Source: Burkholderiaceae bacterium (GTDB taxonomy: Bacteria > Pseudomonadota > Gammaproteobacteria > Burkholderiales > Burkholderiaceae_C). From it: DNA of 63,767 nt. Made by a program: the position numbers and the translations under genes. Location: contig JAEUOY010000114.1 in assembly GCA_016790515.1 (NCBI GenBank), forward strand, positions 1 through 63,767, given 5' to 3'. Of this stretch, positions 34,826 to 44,632 are shown piece by piece (positions within the stretch are counted from its first letter, which is position 1; each line of letters opens with the position of its first letter). The notes under the pieces were generated by a model. The model did not search any database and was not told where the DNA came from. It was given only the letters and a program-made list of their open reading frames with translations.

Positions 34826-37188
34826 CAGGCCGGAGCGCCGCGCACCGCGTCGAGCGCGTCGAGCACCGCCTCGGGCGTGGCCGGCGCGCGCAGCGGCGGG
34901 TCGACGCGGTGGCCGCCGACCGCCGACACCGCGTCGCGGATCGCCAGGAACACCGAGAACGGCAACAGCAGCGGCGGCTCGCCGACCGCCTTGCTGCGGT
35001 GGACCGTCTCGGCCGGGTTGGCCTCGCCGTACAGCCGCACGTCGAAATGCGCCGGGCAGTCGTTGGCGGTGGGAATCTTGTAGGTGCTCGGCGCGTGGGT
35101 CATCAGCTTGCCACTCTGCGGGTGCCACCACAGTTCTTCCATCGTCAGCCAGCCCATGCCCTGGATGAACGCGCCCTCGACCTGGCCGATGTCGATCGCC
35201 GGATTCAGCGAGGCGCCGACGTCGTGCAGCAGGTCGGCCCGCAGCAGCCTGTGCTCGCCGGTCAGCGTGTCAACCATCACCTCGGAGCAGGCCGCACCGT
35301 AGGCGAAGTAGTGGAACGGCCTGCCCTTCAGCCGCTGGCGGTCCCAGTGCAGGCCCGGGGTCGCGTAGAAGCCGTCGCTCCACAGCTGCACGCGCTCGGT
35401 GTAGGCCCGCGCGACCAGCGCGTCGAAGCCGATGCGGTGGGCGCCGGCAACCACCTCGCCGCCGCCGAAGCGCACCGCGGACGCGTCGATGCCGGGTTGG
35501 GCCGGCAGGGTCGAGACGAACAGCGCCGCCAGCCGCTCGCGGACCTGCCGCGCCGCGTCCTGCGCCGCCTTGCCGTTCAGGTCGGCGCCGGTCGACGCCG
35601 CGGTGGCCGAGGTGTTGGCGATCTTCTGCGTGTCGGTCGCGGTGACCCGCACGCGGCCGAGGCCGACGCCGAGCTCATGGGCGACGACCTGCGCCACCTT
35701 GGTGTTCAGGCCCTGGCCCATCTCGGTGCCGCCGTGGTTGACCAGGATCGAGCCGTCGGCATAGACATGCACCAGGGCGCCGGCCTGGTTGTAGTGCGCG
35801 ACGTTGAACGAGATGCCGAACTTCACCGGCGTCAGCGCCAGCCCGCGCTTGAGCACCGGGCTGCCGGCGTTGAACGCGGCGATCGCCGCGCGGCGCTCGC
35901 CGTAGTCGCACTGCGCCTGGAGCTGCGCCACCAAGGGCTCGATGATGTTGTCGTCGACGACCTGCTCGTAGGGCGTGACGTTGTTCGACAGCGTGCCGTA
36001 GAAGTTGGCGCGGCGCACCGCCAGCGGGTCGCGGCCGAGCCGGCGCGCGACGCTGTCCAGGATCAGCTCGATCGCCAGCGCGCCCTGCGGTCCGCCGAAG
36101 CCGCGGAACGCCGTGTTGCTCTGGGTGTTGGTCTTCGCGCAGTAGCCGTGCATCGCCACTGCGGGAAGCCAGTAGGCGTTGTCGAAGTGGCACAGCGCGC
36201 GGGTCAGCACCGGCGGCGACAGGTCGGCCGAATGGCCGGCGTTGGCGACCATCTCGACCGTGACGCCGGCGATGCGGCCGTCGTCGTCGAAGCCGACGTC
36301 CCATTCGAACTCGAAGCCGTGGCGGCGGCCGGTGATCAACATGTCGTCGTCGCGGTCGGGCCGCAGCTTGACCGGCCGCTGCAGCCGCCGCGCCGCCAGT
36401 GCCGCGACGCAGGCGAACAGCGCGCTCTGGCTCTCCTTGCCGCCGAAGCCGCCGCCCATGCGCCGGCATTGCACCTGCACCCGGTGCGCCGCCAGGCCCA
36501 GCGCGTGGGCGACCACCTGCTGCATCTCGCTGGGGTGCTGGGTGCTGCAATGCACCAGCAGGCCGCCGTCTTCCTGCGGCAGCGCATAGCTGATCTGGCC
36601 TTCGAGGTAGAACTGTTCCTGGCCGCCGAGGCTGAACGTGCCCTGCAGCCGGTGCGGCGCGGCGGCCAGCGCGGCATCGGCATCGCCGCGCAGCAGGTGC
36701 ATGGGCGGCACCACGTACTGCTGCTTCGCATGGGCGTCGAGCGCGGTCAGCACCGCCGGCAGCGGCTCGACCTGCAGCACCTGGCGGGCCAGCGCGGCGG
36801 CGCGGCGCGCGGCGTCGCGGTCGGTGGCGATGACCGCGAACACCGGCTGGCCCAGGTAGCGCAGCGTGCCGTCGGCGAGGATCGGGTCGTCGTGCACGAT
36901 CGGCCCGCAGTCGTTGGGGCCGGGGATGTCGGCGGCGGTCAGCACCGCGACGACGCCGGGCTGGGCCTGCAACCGGGCCAGATCGATGCCCAGCAGCCGG
37001 CCATGCGCGACCGGCGACAGGCCCAGCGCCGCATGCAGCGTGCCGGCGGTCTCGGGCAGGTCGTCGATGTAGGGCGCGGCGCCGGCCACGTGCAGGTGGG
37101 CCGATTCATGCGGCAGCGGCACGCCGACGCCGGCCGCCACACCGGCCTCGGCACCGGCGGGCAGGAAGGGTTCACGAAGCTGGTTCAT
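34825..37188 (-). CDS. xdhB: Xanthine dehydrogenase molybdopterin-binding subunit XdhB
   Basis: The 787-residue large subunit has an N-terminal Ald_Xan_dh domain (SAHLHVAGAAPYIDDLPE, LRYLGQPVFAVIA) and Mo-pterin-binding segments: RMGGGFGGKESQ, NTAFRGFGGPQGALAIE with the substrate-positioning Arg, and HGGTEMGQGLNTKVAQV. The catalytic Glu is near 737 in KAVGEPPLLLPFSVF. It hydroxylates hypoxanthine to xanthine and urate together with XdhA. Translation is nearly continuous with xdhA (1-nt gap) and xdhC (1-nt overlap). Confidence 0.96.
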   Translation of the reverse strand: MNQLREPFLPAGAEAGVAAGVGVPLPHESAHLHVAGAAPYIDDLPETAGTLHAALGLSPVAHGRLLGIDLARLQAQPGVVAVLTAADIPGPNDCGPIVHDDPILADGTLRYLGQPVFAVIATDRDAARRAAALARQVLQVEPLPAVLTALDAHAKQQYVVPPMHLLRGDADAALAAAPHRLQGTFSLGGQEQFYLEGQISYALPQEDGGLLVHCSTQHPSEMQQVVAHALGLAAHRVQVQCRRMGGGFGGKESQSALFACVAALAARRLQRPVKLRPDRDDDMLITGRRHGFEFEWDVGFDDDGRIAGVTVEMVANAGHSADLSPPVLTRALCHFDNAYWLPAVAMHGYCAKTNTQSNTAFRGFGGPQGALAIELILDSVARRLGRDPLAVRRANFYGTLSNNVTPYEQVVDDNIIEPLVAQLQAQCDYGERRAAIAAFNAGSPVLKRGLALTPVKFGISFNVAHYNQAGALVHVYADGSILVNHGGTEMGQGLNTKVAQVVAHELGVGLGRVRVTATDTQKIANTSATAASTGADLNGKAAQDAARQVRERLAALFVSTLPAQPGIDASAVRFGGGEVVAGAHRIGFDALVARAYTERVQLWSDGFYATPGLHWDRQRLKGRPFHYFAYGAACSEVMVDTLTGEHRLLRADLLHDVGASLNPAIDIGQVEGAFIQGMGWLTMEELWWHPQSGKLMTHAPSTYKIPTANDCPAHFDVRLYGEANPAETVHRSKAVGEPPLLLPFSVFLAIRDAVSAVGGHRVDPPLRAPATPEAVLDALDAVRGAPA

Positions 37189-37189
37189 C

Positions 37190-38698
37190 TCATGCGCTCC
37201 ACACGGAAATCCGGTCGGCCGCCAGCGGCTCGGCGGCGCGCGTCTCCAGCCACAGCCGCTGCAGCAGGTTGCGGGCCGCGCGCCGGCGGTAGCCGGCACT
37301 GGCGCGCAGGTCGCTCAAGGGCTGGAAGTCATGGTCCAGCGCGGTCATCGCCGCCTGCACCGTGGACTCGGTCCAGCGCTGGCCGCGCACCGCGGCCTCG
37401 GCGCCGGCGGCACGCCTGACGATAGCGGCCATGCCGCCGAAGGCGAAGCGCGCGTCGACCACCGTGTCGTCCGTGCGCTTCAGCCACAGCCCGGCGGCCA
37501 GGCCGGAGATGTCGCAGTCGTAGCGCTTGCTCAGCTTGTAGACCCGCAGCGTCTCGTCGGCCGCCGGCAGCGGCACGCGCAGCGCCTCGACGAACTCGCC
37601 CGGCTGGAGCTGGTTCTTCATGTAGTCGAGGTAGAAGTCCTGCAGCGCCAGCGTGCGCTGAACCTCGCCGCGGCGCAGCACGACCTGCGCGCCGAGTGCG
37701 ATCAGCACCGGCGCGCTGTCGCCGATCGGCGAGCCGTTGGCGACGTTGCCGCCCATCGTGCCGGCCTCGCGGATCGGCCGCGACGCGAAGCGCAGGCCCA
37801 TCTCGCGGGCGGCAGGCCAGTGGCGGGCGAGCGCGTCCCAGGCGGCCTCGAGCGACGCACCGGCGCCGATCTGCAGCCAGCCGCCGGCCTCGCCGATGCG
37901 CTTGAGCTCGGCGACCTCGCCCAGGTAGACGATCTCGCCGAGTTCGCGGAACTGCTTGTTGACCCACAGCCCGATGTCGGTGCAGCCGGCCAGCAGCCGG
38001 GCCTGCGGCCTGGCGGCCAGCAGCGCCGCCAGCGCCTCGACGCTGCGCGGCGCTTGGAATGGCCGGTGAGGCGGCGTGGCGGCCGGGTCGTGCAGCGGTG
38101 CATCGGCCTGCAGCGCGGCCAGCGCCATCGCGGTGGGCGAATCGGCCGCGCTGTCGAGCTGCTGCGACCGCGAGCGCTCGAACATCTGCTGGCCGGCGTC
38201 GAGGATCGGCCGGTAGCCGGTGCAGCGGCAGAGGTTGCCCGACAGGTCGTCGGCGATCTGCCGCCGGCTGGGCGTGGTGCCCGCTGCGGCGTGGCGCTGG
38301 TGGCAGGCCGCCAGCGACATCACGAAGCCGGGCGTGCAGAAGCCGCACTGCGAGCCATGGCAGGCCACCAGGGCCTGCTGCGCCGGGTGGCCGCCGCCCA
38401 GGTCCTCGACCGTCACCAGCGCCTTGCCGTCGAGCGTCGGCAGGAACTGGATGCAGCTGTTGATCGGCTGCCAGCCGACCGTGCCGTCGGCCTGCAGGTT
38501 GCCGACCAGCACCGTGCAGGCACCGCAGTCGCCTTCGTTGCAGCCCTCCTTGGTGCCGGTGCAGCGGGCCTGCTCGCGCAGCCAGGCCAGCACCGAGGTC
38601 GTGGCGGGCAGACCGTCGACCGAGACCGTGCGGCCCTGGTGGACGAAGCGGATCGGCCGCATGGGGAGGTCGGCCGTGTCGGTAGGGGCTTGGGACAT
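37190..38698 (-). CDS. xdhA: Xanthine dehydrogenase small subunit XdhA (FeS/FAD)
   Basis: The 502-residue subunit has a plant-type [2Fe-2S] cluster (Cys 53, 58, 61 and 82; motif GCNEGDCGACTVL) and a second [2Fe-2S] cluster (Cys 118, 121, 157, 159; CGFCTPGF and NLCRCTGYRPI). The FAD-binding domain includes FASRPIREAGTMGGNVANGSPIGDSAPVL and a C-terminal CO-dehydrogenase-flavoprotein-like domain. It passes electrons from the Mo site of XdhB to NAD+. It is the first gene of xdhABC, divergent from the LysR regulator across 70 bp. Confidence 0.96.
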   Translation of the reverse strand: MSQAPTDTADLPMRPIRFVHQGRTVSVDGLPATTSVLAWLREQARCTGTKEGCNEGDCGACTVLVGNLQADGTVGWQPINSCIQFLPTLDGKALVTVEDLGGGHPAQQALVACHGSQCGFCTPGFVMSLAACHQRHAAAGTTPSRRQIADDLSGNLCRCTGYRPILDAGQQMFERSRSQQLDSAADSPTAMALAALQADAPLHDPAATPPHRPFQAPRSVEALAALLAARPQARLLAGCTDIGLWVNKQFRELGEIVYLGEVAELKRIGEAGGWLQIGAGASLEAAWDALARHWPAAREMGLRFASRPIREAGTMGGNVANGSPIGDSAPVLIALGAQVVLRRGEVQRTLALQDFYLDYMKNQLQPGEFVEALRVPLPAADETLRVYKLSKRYDCDISGLAAGLWLKRTDDTVVDARFAFGGMAAIVRRAAGAEAAVRGQRWTESTVQAAMTALDHDFQPLSDLRASAGYRRRAARNLLQRLWLETRAAEPLAADRISVWSA

Positions 38699-38768
38699 AC
38701 CCGTAAGGTAGCCGCTCCAGCGGGCAGTGGTATATCGGCTGCGGAATAACGTCTATAAGATCGGCGGT
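38699..38768. promoter_or_regulatory. Divergent xdhA / LysR-regulator intergenic control region
   Basis: The 70-bp gap between divergent starts is AT-rich compared with its surroundings, with two TATA elements (about 38732-38735 and 38754-38757) flanking a GC-rich core and an AATAACG stretch. This is the expected position for an autoregulating LysR protein that also controls xdhABC. I cannot define the operator or -35/-10 boxes with confidence. Confidence 0.4.
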
Positions 38769-39722
38769 ATGGCGCCCGGGTCGGCATTCGACAAGATCGA
38801 GCTCTCACTCATCCGGGCCTTCCACACCGTGATCACCGAGCGCAGTGTCTCGCGCGCCGCCCTCCAGCTCAACAGCAGCCAGCCTGCCGTGTCGGCGCAG
38901 CTCAAGCGCCTGCGCGGGCTGATCGGCGATCCGCTGCTGGTGCGCGCCGGCAGCGGCATGGCGCCCACCGCGGTGGCGCTGTCGCTGCTGCCGGCGGCGC
39001 AGCAGGTGCTGCAGGGCGCGCGGGCGATCTTCGGCGGCCATGCCGCGGCGCTGGGCTTCGCGCCGCAGGCGGCGGCGCAGACCTTCCGCATCGCCGCCAG
39101 CGACTACCTCGACCCGCTGTTCCTGCCCGAGCTGGTGGCGCGGGTGCGCGTACAGGCGCCCGGCGTGCAGCTCGACCTGCTGCCGCTGACGCGCGACTAC
39201 GACTACCGCGGCCACCTGGCGCGCGGCGAGGTCGACCTGGTGATCGGCAACTGGCTGGCGCCGCCGGCCGAGCTGCACCTGGGCCGGCTGGTCAGCGACG
39301 AGATCGCCTGCCTGGTCGGGCTGGATCACCCGGCGCTGCGCAGCCCGCGGCAGTGGACGGTCGAGCGCTACCTGGCCAGCGACCACATCGCGCCGACCCC
39401 GCTGCACGCCGGCGGTGTCGGCGTGGTCGACGAGCACCTGCGCATCCAGGGCCTGCAGCGCCACATCGTGGTGCGCACGCCGCACTTCGGGCTCGCGCCG
39501 GCGATGGTCGCGCGCTCGTCGCTGGTGCTGACCACCGGACGCCAGTTCTGTGCCCGCTACATCGGCAGCCTGCCGGTGCGCATCGTGCGCTGCCCGGTCG
39601 AGTTCCCGCCGCTGACCTACTACCAGCTGTGGCACGACCTGACCCATGCGTCGGCCGCGGTGCGCTGGCTGCGCGAGCAGGTGCGCGACGTGGCCCGGGG
39701 GTTGCTGGAGGTGAAGGGATGA
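38769..39722 (+). CDS. LysR-family transcriptional regulator, likely of purine catabolism
   Basis: The 317-residue protein has the LysR winged HTH at residues ~10-65 (LSLIRAFHTVITERSVSRAALQLNSSQPAVSAQLKRLR) and a substrate-binding-fold effector domain from ~95 (FRIAASDYLDPLFLPELVARVR). ATG 38769 is preferred to an ATG at 38727 within the intergenic region. It is divergent from xdhABC and overlaps guanine deaminase by 4 nt (ATGA), so it is probably the purine-responsive regulator of both sides (inference from position). The effector is unknown. Confidence 0.9.
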   Translation: MAPGSAFDKIELSLIRAFHTVITERSVSRAALQLNSSQPAVSAQLKRLRGLIGDPLLVRAGSGMAPTAVALSLLPAAQQVLQGARAIFGGHAAALGFAPQAAAQTFRIAASDYLDPLFLPELVARVRVQAPGVQLDLLPLTRDYDYRGHLARGEVDLVIGNWLAPPAELHLGRLVSDEIACLVGLDHPALRSPRQWTVERYLASDHIAPTPLHAGGVGVVDEHLRIQGLQRHIVVRTPHFGLAPAMVARSSLVLTTGRQFCARYIGSLPVRIVRCPVEFPPLTYYQLWHDLTHASAAVRWLREQVRDVARGLLEVKG

Positions 39723-41020
39723 CTTCAGCGATCCCGACCGCGATCCTTGCGGATCTGCTCGACTTCACCGGCGATCCCGGGCTGGGCGACCGGACCAGCC
39801 CCGCGGTGCGCTTCCGCCCCGGCCACTGGCTGCTGATCGGCGCCGACGGCCGCATCGCCGCGGTGCAGCCCGACGCCCCCGGCGACGACTGGCGCAAGCT
39901 CGACCGCCGCGGCCAGCTGCTGCTGCCCGGCTTCATCGACACCCATGTGCACTGCCCGCAGGTCGACGTGATCGCCTCCTGGGGCGCCGAACTGCTCGAC
40001 TGGCTGAACACCTACACCTTCCCGGCCGAGGCCCGCCATGCCGACCCGGCCGTGGCCCAGGCCGCGGCCGAGTTGTTCCTCGATGCGTTGCTGGCCCACG
40101 GCAGCACCGCGGCGGTGGTCTTCCCGACGGTGCACCCGGCCAGCTGCGAGGCGCTGTTCGGCGCCGCCCAGGCCCGCGGCATGCGCCTGATCGCCGGCAA
40201 GGTGCTGATGGACCGCCATGCGCCCGACGACCTGCGCGACGACGTGGTGCAGGCCGAACGCGACTGCACTGCGCTGATCGAGCGCTGGCACGGCCGCGGC
40301 CGCATCGCCTGCGCGGTGACGCCGCGCTTCGCCGCCACCAGCACGCCGGCGCAACTGGCGATGGCCGGCCGGCTGCTGGCGAACCACCCCGGCCTGTACA
40401 TGCAGACGCATGTCGCCGAGAACCGCGCCGAGGTCGCCTGGATCGCCGAGCTGTTCCCCGAGGCGCGCAGCTACCTCGATGTCTACGCCCGGCATGGGCT
40501 GCTCAATGAACGCGCGGTGCTGGCCCACGGCATCTGGCTCGACGACATCGACCGCGCGCTGATGCACGACCGCGGCGCGCAGATCGCGTTCTGCCCGTCG
40601 TCGAACCTGTTCCTCGGCAGTGGTCTGTTCGGCTGGCAGCAGGCCGCCGCCGCGGGCGTGAACGTCAGCCTGGCGTCGGACGTCGGCGGCGGCACCTCGC
40701 TGAGCATGCACCGCACGATGGCCGACGGCTACAAGGTCCAGGCGCTGGCCGGCAACCGGCTGACCGCCTGGGCGCTGCTGCATGCTGCGACCCGCGGCGC
40801 GGCGCAGGCGCTGCGGCTGGGCGACGAGATCGGCTCGCTCGAACCCGGTGCGATGGCCGACCTGTGCCTGTGGGACTACGCGGTGGGCGCGGTGGCGCAG
40901 CGCCGCGACAGCCTGACCCGCGAACTCCACGAACGGCTGTTCGCCTGGCTGACGCTGGGCGACGAGCGCAACCTCGCCGAGACCTGGATTGCTGGCGTGC
41001 GCCGCTTCGCCCGCGCCTGA
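39719..41020 (+). CDS. guaD: Guanine deaminase
   Basis: The 433-residue amidohydrolase has LLPGFIDTHVHCPQVDVI (metal-binding HxH), AVTPRFAATSTPAQLA, MQTHVAEN, AVLAHGIWLDDID, AFCPSSNLFLGSGLF and ASDVGGGTSLSM with the catalytic Asp, all typical of bacterial guanine deaminase. It converts guanine to xanthine, the substrate of XDH encoded next door. Its ATG overlaps the LysR stop (ATGA at 39719), and the transporter genes follow on the same strand after 29 bp. Confidence 0.95.
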   Translation: MTSAIPTAILADLLDFTGDPGLGDRTSPAVRFRPGHWLLIGADGRIAAVQPDAPGDDWRKLDRRGQLLLPGFIDTHVHCPQVDVIASWGAELLDWLNTYTFPAEARHADPAVAQAAAELFLDALLAHGSTAAVVFPTVHPASCEALFGAAQARGMRLIAGKVLMDRHAPDDLRDDVVQAERDCTALIERWHGRGRIACAVTPRFAATSTPAQLAMAGRLLANHPGLYMQTHVAENRAEVAWIAELFPEARSYLDVYARHGLLNERAVLAHGIWLDDIDRALMHDRGAQIAFCPSSNLFLGSGLFGWQQAAAAGVNVSLASDVGGGTSLSMHRTMADGYKVQALAGNRLTAWALLHAATRGAAQALRLGDEIGSLEPGAMADLCLWDYAVGAVAQRRDSLTRELHERLFAWLTLGDERNLAETWIAGVRRFARA

Positions 41021-41049
41021 TCAACCGCCCCAACACGGATCGACCGCCC

Positions 41050-42573
41050 ATGCTCCGACTCGAACTCGCCGGCATCAGCAAGCAATACCCGGCGGTGCGC
41101 GCCAACGACAAGGTGTCGCTGAACGTCGCCCCCGGCCAGATCCACGCGGTGCTCGGCGAGAACGGCGCCGGCAAGAGCACGCTGATGAAGATCATCTACG
41201 GCGCGGTGCGGCCCGACGAGGGCGAGATCTACTGGAACGGCCGCCAGGTCAACATCGCCAGCCCGAAGATCGCCCGCGCGCTGGGCATCGCGATGGTGTT
41301 CCAGCATTTCTCGCTGTTCGACACGCTGAGCACGGCCGAGAACGTCTGGCTCGGGCTCGACAAGGCGATGGCGCTGCCGGCGGTGACCGAGCGCATCCGT
41401 GCGGTGTCGCGCGAATACGGGCTCGAGGTCGACCCGCTGCGCCCGGTGCACACGCTGAGCGTCGGCGAGCGCCAGCGGGTCGAGATCGTGCGTGCGCTGC
41501 TGACCGACCCGCAACTCCTGATCCTCGACGAGCCGACCTCGGTGCTGACGCCGCAGGCGGTCGAGAAGATGTTCGTCACGCTGCGCCAGCTCGCCGCCAA
41601 GGGCTGCTCGATCCTCTACATCAGCCACAAGCTCGACGAGATCCGCGCGCTGTGCCACCACTGCACGGTGCTGCGCGGCGGCAAGGTCACCGGCGAGGTC
41701 GACCCGACCCAGGAGACCAACGCCAGCCTGTCGAAGCTGATGATCGGCAGCGAGCCGCCCGAGCTCGCGCACCGGCCGGCCAAGCCCGGCGCCGTGGGCC
41801 TGAGCGTGCGCCGGCTGTCGCTGCCGAAGCAGAACCCGTTCGGCACCACGCTGGTCGACATCGATTTCGAGGTGCGTGCCGGCGAGATCGTCGGCATCGC
41901 CGGCGTCTCGGGCAACGGCCAGCAGGAGCTGATGGCCGCGCTGTCGGGCGAGGACCCGCGCGCCGAACCCGGCAGCGTCACGCTGTTCGGCACCGACATC
42001 GCCCGCGCGTCGCCACGACGGCGAAGGCGCCTGGGGCTGAACTTCGTGCCCGAGGAGCGGCTGGGACGCGGCGCGGTGCCGACGATGAGCCTGGCGCAGA
42101 ACACGCTGCTGACGCGCACCGAGGCGGTGGCCGGCAGCGGCTGGATCGACCTGCGGGCGGTCACGCACCTGGCGCAGCGGCTGATCGCCGACTACAACGT
42201 CAAGGCCGGCGGCCCGGGCGCGGCCGCCAAGAGCCTGTCGGGCGGCAACCTGCAGAAGTTCATCGTCGGCCGCGAGATCGACGCGCGACCGAAGTCGCTG
42301 ATCGTCTCGCAGCCGACCTGGGGCGTCGACGTCGGCGCCGCGGCGCAGATCCGCGGCGCGCTGCTGAGGCTGCGCGACGACGGCTGCGCGATCCTGGTCG
42401 TCAGCGAGGAACTCGACGAACTGTTCGAGATCAGCGACCGGCTGCTGGTCATCGCCCAGGGCCGCGTCTCGCCCAGCCTGGCGGTGGCCGAGGCCACCGT
42501 GACGCAGATCGGCGAATGGATGTCGGGGCTGTGGCGCTCGACCATGCCGTCGCAGGAGGTGGCCCATGCTTAG
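41050..42573 (+). CDS. ABC transporter ATPase, BMP/nucleoside-type (YufO/NupB-like)
   Basis: The 507-residue double ATPase has a first half with Walker A GENGAGKST (~36-44), signature LSVGERQRVEI and Walker B LLILDEPTSVLT. The second half has a degenerate Walker A (GVSGNGQQEL), signature LSGGNLQKFIVGREI and altered Walker B (SLIVSQPTWGVD). This is the pattern of RbsA-like and BMP-type nucleoside importers. It powers the permease pair encoded next and overlaps the first permease gene by 8 nt. The substrate is inferred to be purine bases or nucleosides from the surrounding genes. Confidence 0.93.
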   Translation: MLRLELAGISKQYPAVRANDKVSLNVAPGQIHAVLGENGAGKSTLMKIIYGAVRPDEGEIYWNGRQVNIASPKIARALGIAMVFQHFSLFDTLSTAENVWLGLDKAMALPAVTERIRAVSREYGLEVDPLRPVHTLSVGERQRVEIVRALLTDPQLLILDEPTSVLTPQAVEKMFVTLRQLAAKGCSILYISHKLDEIRALCHHCTVLRGGKVTGEVDPTQETNASLSKLMIGSEPPELAHRPAKPGAVGLSVRRLSLPKQNPFGTTLVDIDFEVRAGEIVGIAGVSGNGQQELMAALSGEDPRAEPGSVTLFGTDIARASPRRRRRLGLNFVPEERLGRGAVPTMSLAQNTLLTRTEAVAGSGWIDLRAVTHLAQRLIADYNVKAGGPGAAAKSLSGGNLQKFIVGREIDARPKSLIVSQPTWGVDVGAAAQIRGALLRLRDDGCAILVVSEELDELFEISDRLLVIAQGRVSPSLAVAEATVTQIGEWMSGLWRSTMPSQEVAHA

Positions 42574-43663
42574 GCTCGAAGCCCGCCCGGCACCGTCGAA
42601 GTTCTTCGCCTGGGCCTCGCCGCTGCTGTCGCTGGCGATCACCATCGTCGTCGCGACGATCCTGTTCGCCGCGCTCGGCAAGGACCCGGTCAGGAGCCTC
42701 AGCGTGTTCCTGTTCGAGCCGTTCAACGGCCTGCGCGCGATCACCGAACTGGGGCTGAAGGCGACACCGCTGATCCTCTGCGCGCTCGGGCTGGCGCTGT
42801 GCTTCCGCTCCAACGTCTGGAACATCGGCGCCGAAGGCCAGTTCCTGGTCGGCGCGATCGCCGCCGGGGGCCTGGCGCTGTGGGTGACCGGTGCGCAGGT
42901 CGCGATCAACCGCTGGGCCTTCCTGCCGCTGGCGATCATCGCCGGCGCGCTGGGCGGCGCGCTGTGGGCGTCGATCGTCGCGCTGCTGCGCGACCGCTTC
43001 AACGCCAACGAGATCCTGGTCAGCCTGATGCTGGTCTACGTCGCCAACCTGTTCCTCAGCTGGCTGGTCTTCGGGCCCTGGAAGGACCCGCGCGGCTTCA
43101 ACTTCCCGCAGAGCGTCAGCTTCGCCGACGGCGCCGGCATGCCGCGCATCATCACCGGCATGCGGCTGCACTGGGGCTTTGCCGTCGCGCTGCTCGCGGC
43201 ACTGGGCATGTGGCTGTTCATGTCGCGCTTCTACCGCGGCTACCAGATGACGGTCGGCGGGCTGGCACCGGCGGCATCGCGCTACGCCGGCTTCTCCGGC
43301 CGCGCCTCGCTGTGGACCGCGCTGCTGAGCTCGGGCGCGCTGGCCGGCGTGGCCGGCGCCTTCGAAGTCACCGGGCCGATGGGCCAGCTGACGCCGTATG
43401 TGTCGAACAACTACGGCTTCACCGCGATCATCGTCGCCTTCGTCGGCCGGCTGCACCCGCTGGGCTGCGTGTTCGGCAGCGTGCTGCTGTCGATGTTCCT
43501 GATCGGCGGCGAGCTGGCGCAGTCGCGCGTCGGCCTGCCGGCGGCGCTGTCGGGCGTGTTCCAGGGCGTGCTGCTGTTCTCGCTGCTGGCTTGCGACACC
43601 TTGATCCACTACCGGCTGCGGCGCTTGCGCCCGGCCATCCACGCGACGGGAGCTGCGCGATGA
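42566..43663 (+). CDS. ABC transporter permease, BMP/nucleoside-type (YufP/NupP-like)
   Basis: The 365-residue membrane protein has about ten hydrophobic segments and the BPD_transp_2 signature region ALGLALCFRSNVWNIGAEGQFLVGAIAAGGLAL (residues ~72-104). This first, longer permease pairs with the second permease to form the channel. ATG 42566 lies inside the ATPase gene's last codons and the stop overlaps the next gene (ATGA). Confidence 0.93.
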   Translation: MLRLEARPAPSKFFAWASPLLSLAITIVVATILFAALGKDPVRSLSVFLFEPFNGLRAITELGLKATPLILCALGLALCFRSNVWNIGAEGQFLVGAIAAGGLALWVTGAQVAINRWAFLPLAIIAGALGGALWASIVALLRDRFNANEILVSLMLVYVANLFLSWLVFGPWKDPRGFNFPQSVSFADGAGMPRIITGMRLHWGFAVALLAALGMWLFMSRFYRGYQMTVGGLAPAASRYAGFSGRASLWTALLSSGALAGVAGAFEVTGPMGQLTPYVSNNYGFTAIIVAFVGRLHPLGCVFGSVLLSMFLIGGELAQSRVGLPAALSGVFQGVLLFSLLACDTLIHYRLRRLRPAIHATGAAR

Positions 43664-44580
43664 ACGAGACGGCGCTGCTGATCGCCGCGATGCTGGCCTC
43701 GGGCACGCCGCTGGCGATCGCCGGGCTGGGCCTGCTGATCAACGAGAAGGCCGGGGTGCTGAACCTCGGCGCCGAGGGCATGCTGCTGGTCGGCGCCGTC
43801 AGCGGCTTCGCGGTGGCCTTCCACAGCCACAGCGTGGTGCTGGCGCTGCTCGGCGGCGCCGCGGCCGCCGCGGTGGTGGCCGCGGTGTTCGGCTGGCTGG
43901 TGATCTGGATCAACGCCAACCAGTACGCCACCGGGCTGGCGGTCAGCCTGTTCGGCGGCGGCTTCTCGGCCTTCGTCGGCGTGCGCTACGTCGGGCAGAA
44001 GCTGGGCGACCCGGTGACCCATTCGATCCCGCTGCTCGGCGACCTGCCGTTCATCGGCCCGGCGCTGTTCCGCCAGCACCCGGTGGTCTACCTGACGATC
44101 GCCGCGGTCGCCGTGGTGGCCTGGTTCTTCTACCGCACCCGCGCCGGGCTGGTGATCCGCGCCATCGGCGAAGCGCCCGAATCGGCGCATGCGCTGGGCT
44201 ACAAGGTGCGGCTGCTGCGGCTGGCCGCGGTGCTGGCCGGCGGCGCGCTGTGCGGCGTCGCCGGGGCCTATCTGTCGACCGTCTACACCCCGCTGTGGGT
44301 CGAGGGCATGGTCGCCGGCCGCGGCTGGATCGCGCTGGCGCTGACGGTGTTTGCCACCTGGCGGCCGGCGCGGATCCTGCTCGGTGCCTACCTGTTCGGC
44401 GGCGTCACGATGCTGCAGCTGCACCTGCAGGGGCTGGGGGTCGAGGTGCCGAGCCAGTTCCTGAGCATGCTGCCCTACCTGGCGACCATCGTCGTGCTGG
44501 TGCTGATCTCGCGCAACCCGATATGGCTGCGGGCTAACATGCCGGCCTCGCTGGGCAAACCCTTCCACCCCGGCGGCTGA
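43660..44580 (+). CDS. ABC transporter permease, BMP/nucleoside-type (YufQ/NupQ-like)
   Basis: The 306-residue permease has the conserved LLINEKAGVLNLGAEGMLLVGAVSGF segment and eight to nine hydrophobic helices. The late RSLGYKVxxLRLAAVLAGG-type loop appears here as HALGYKVRLLRLAAVLAGGALCGVAGAYLS. It partners the preceding permease and ATPase. The start overlaps the upstream stop by 4 nt; the binding-protein gene follows after 52 bp with its own AGGAG site. Confidence 0.93.
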   Translation: MNETALLIAAMLASGTPLAIAGLGLLINEKAGVLNLGAEGMLLVGAVSGFAVAFHSHSVVLALLGGAAAAAVVAAVFGWLVIWINANQYATGLAVSLFGGGFSAFVGVRYVGQKLGDPVTHSIPLLGDLPFIGPALFRQHPVVYLTIAAVAVVAWFFYRTRAGLVIRAIGEAPESAHALGYKVRLLRLAAVLAGGALCGVAGAYLSTVYTPLWVEGMVAGRGWIALALTVFATWRPARILLGAYLFGGVTMLQLHLQGLGVEVPSQFLSMLPYLATIVVLVLISRNPIWLRANMPASLGKPFHPGG

Positions 44581-44632
44581 GCAGATCCTGCTGCACCCGT
44601 TCGATCTCAAACCAACCTTTGTAGGAGTCCCG

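Noticed and set aside
41050-42573. Sugar (ribose/xylose) ABC importer as an alternative identity.
   Set aside because: The neighbouring permeases and Bmp-type lipoprotein and the purine genes match the nucleoside/BMP class rather than RbsABC.
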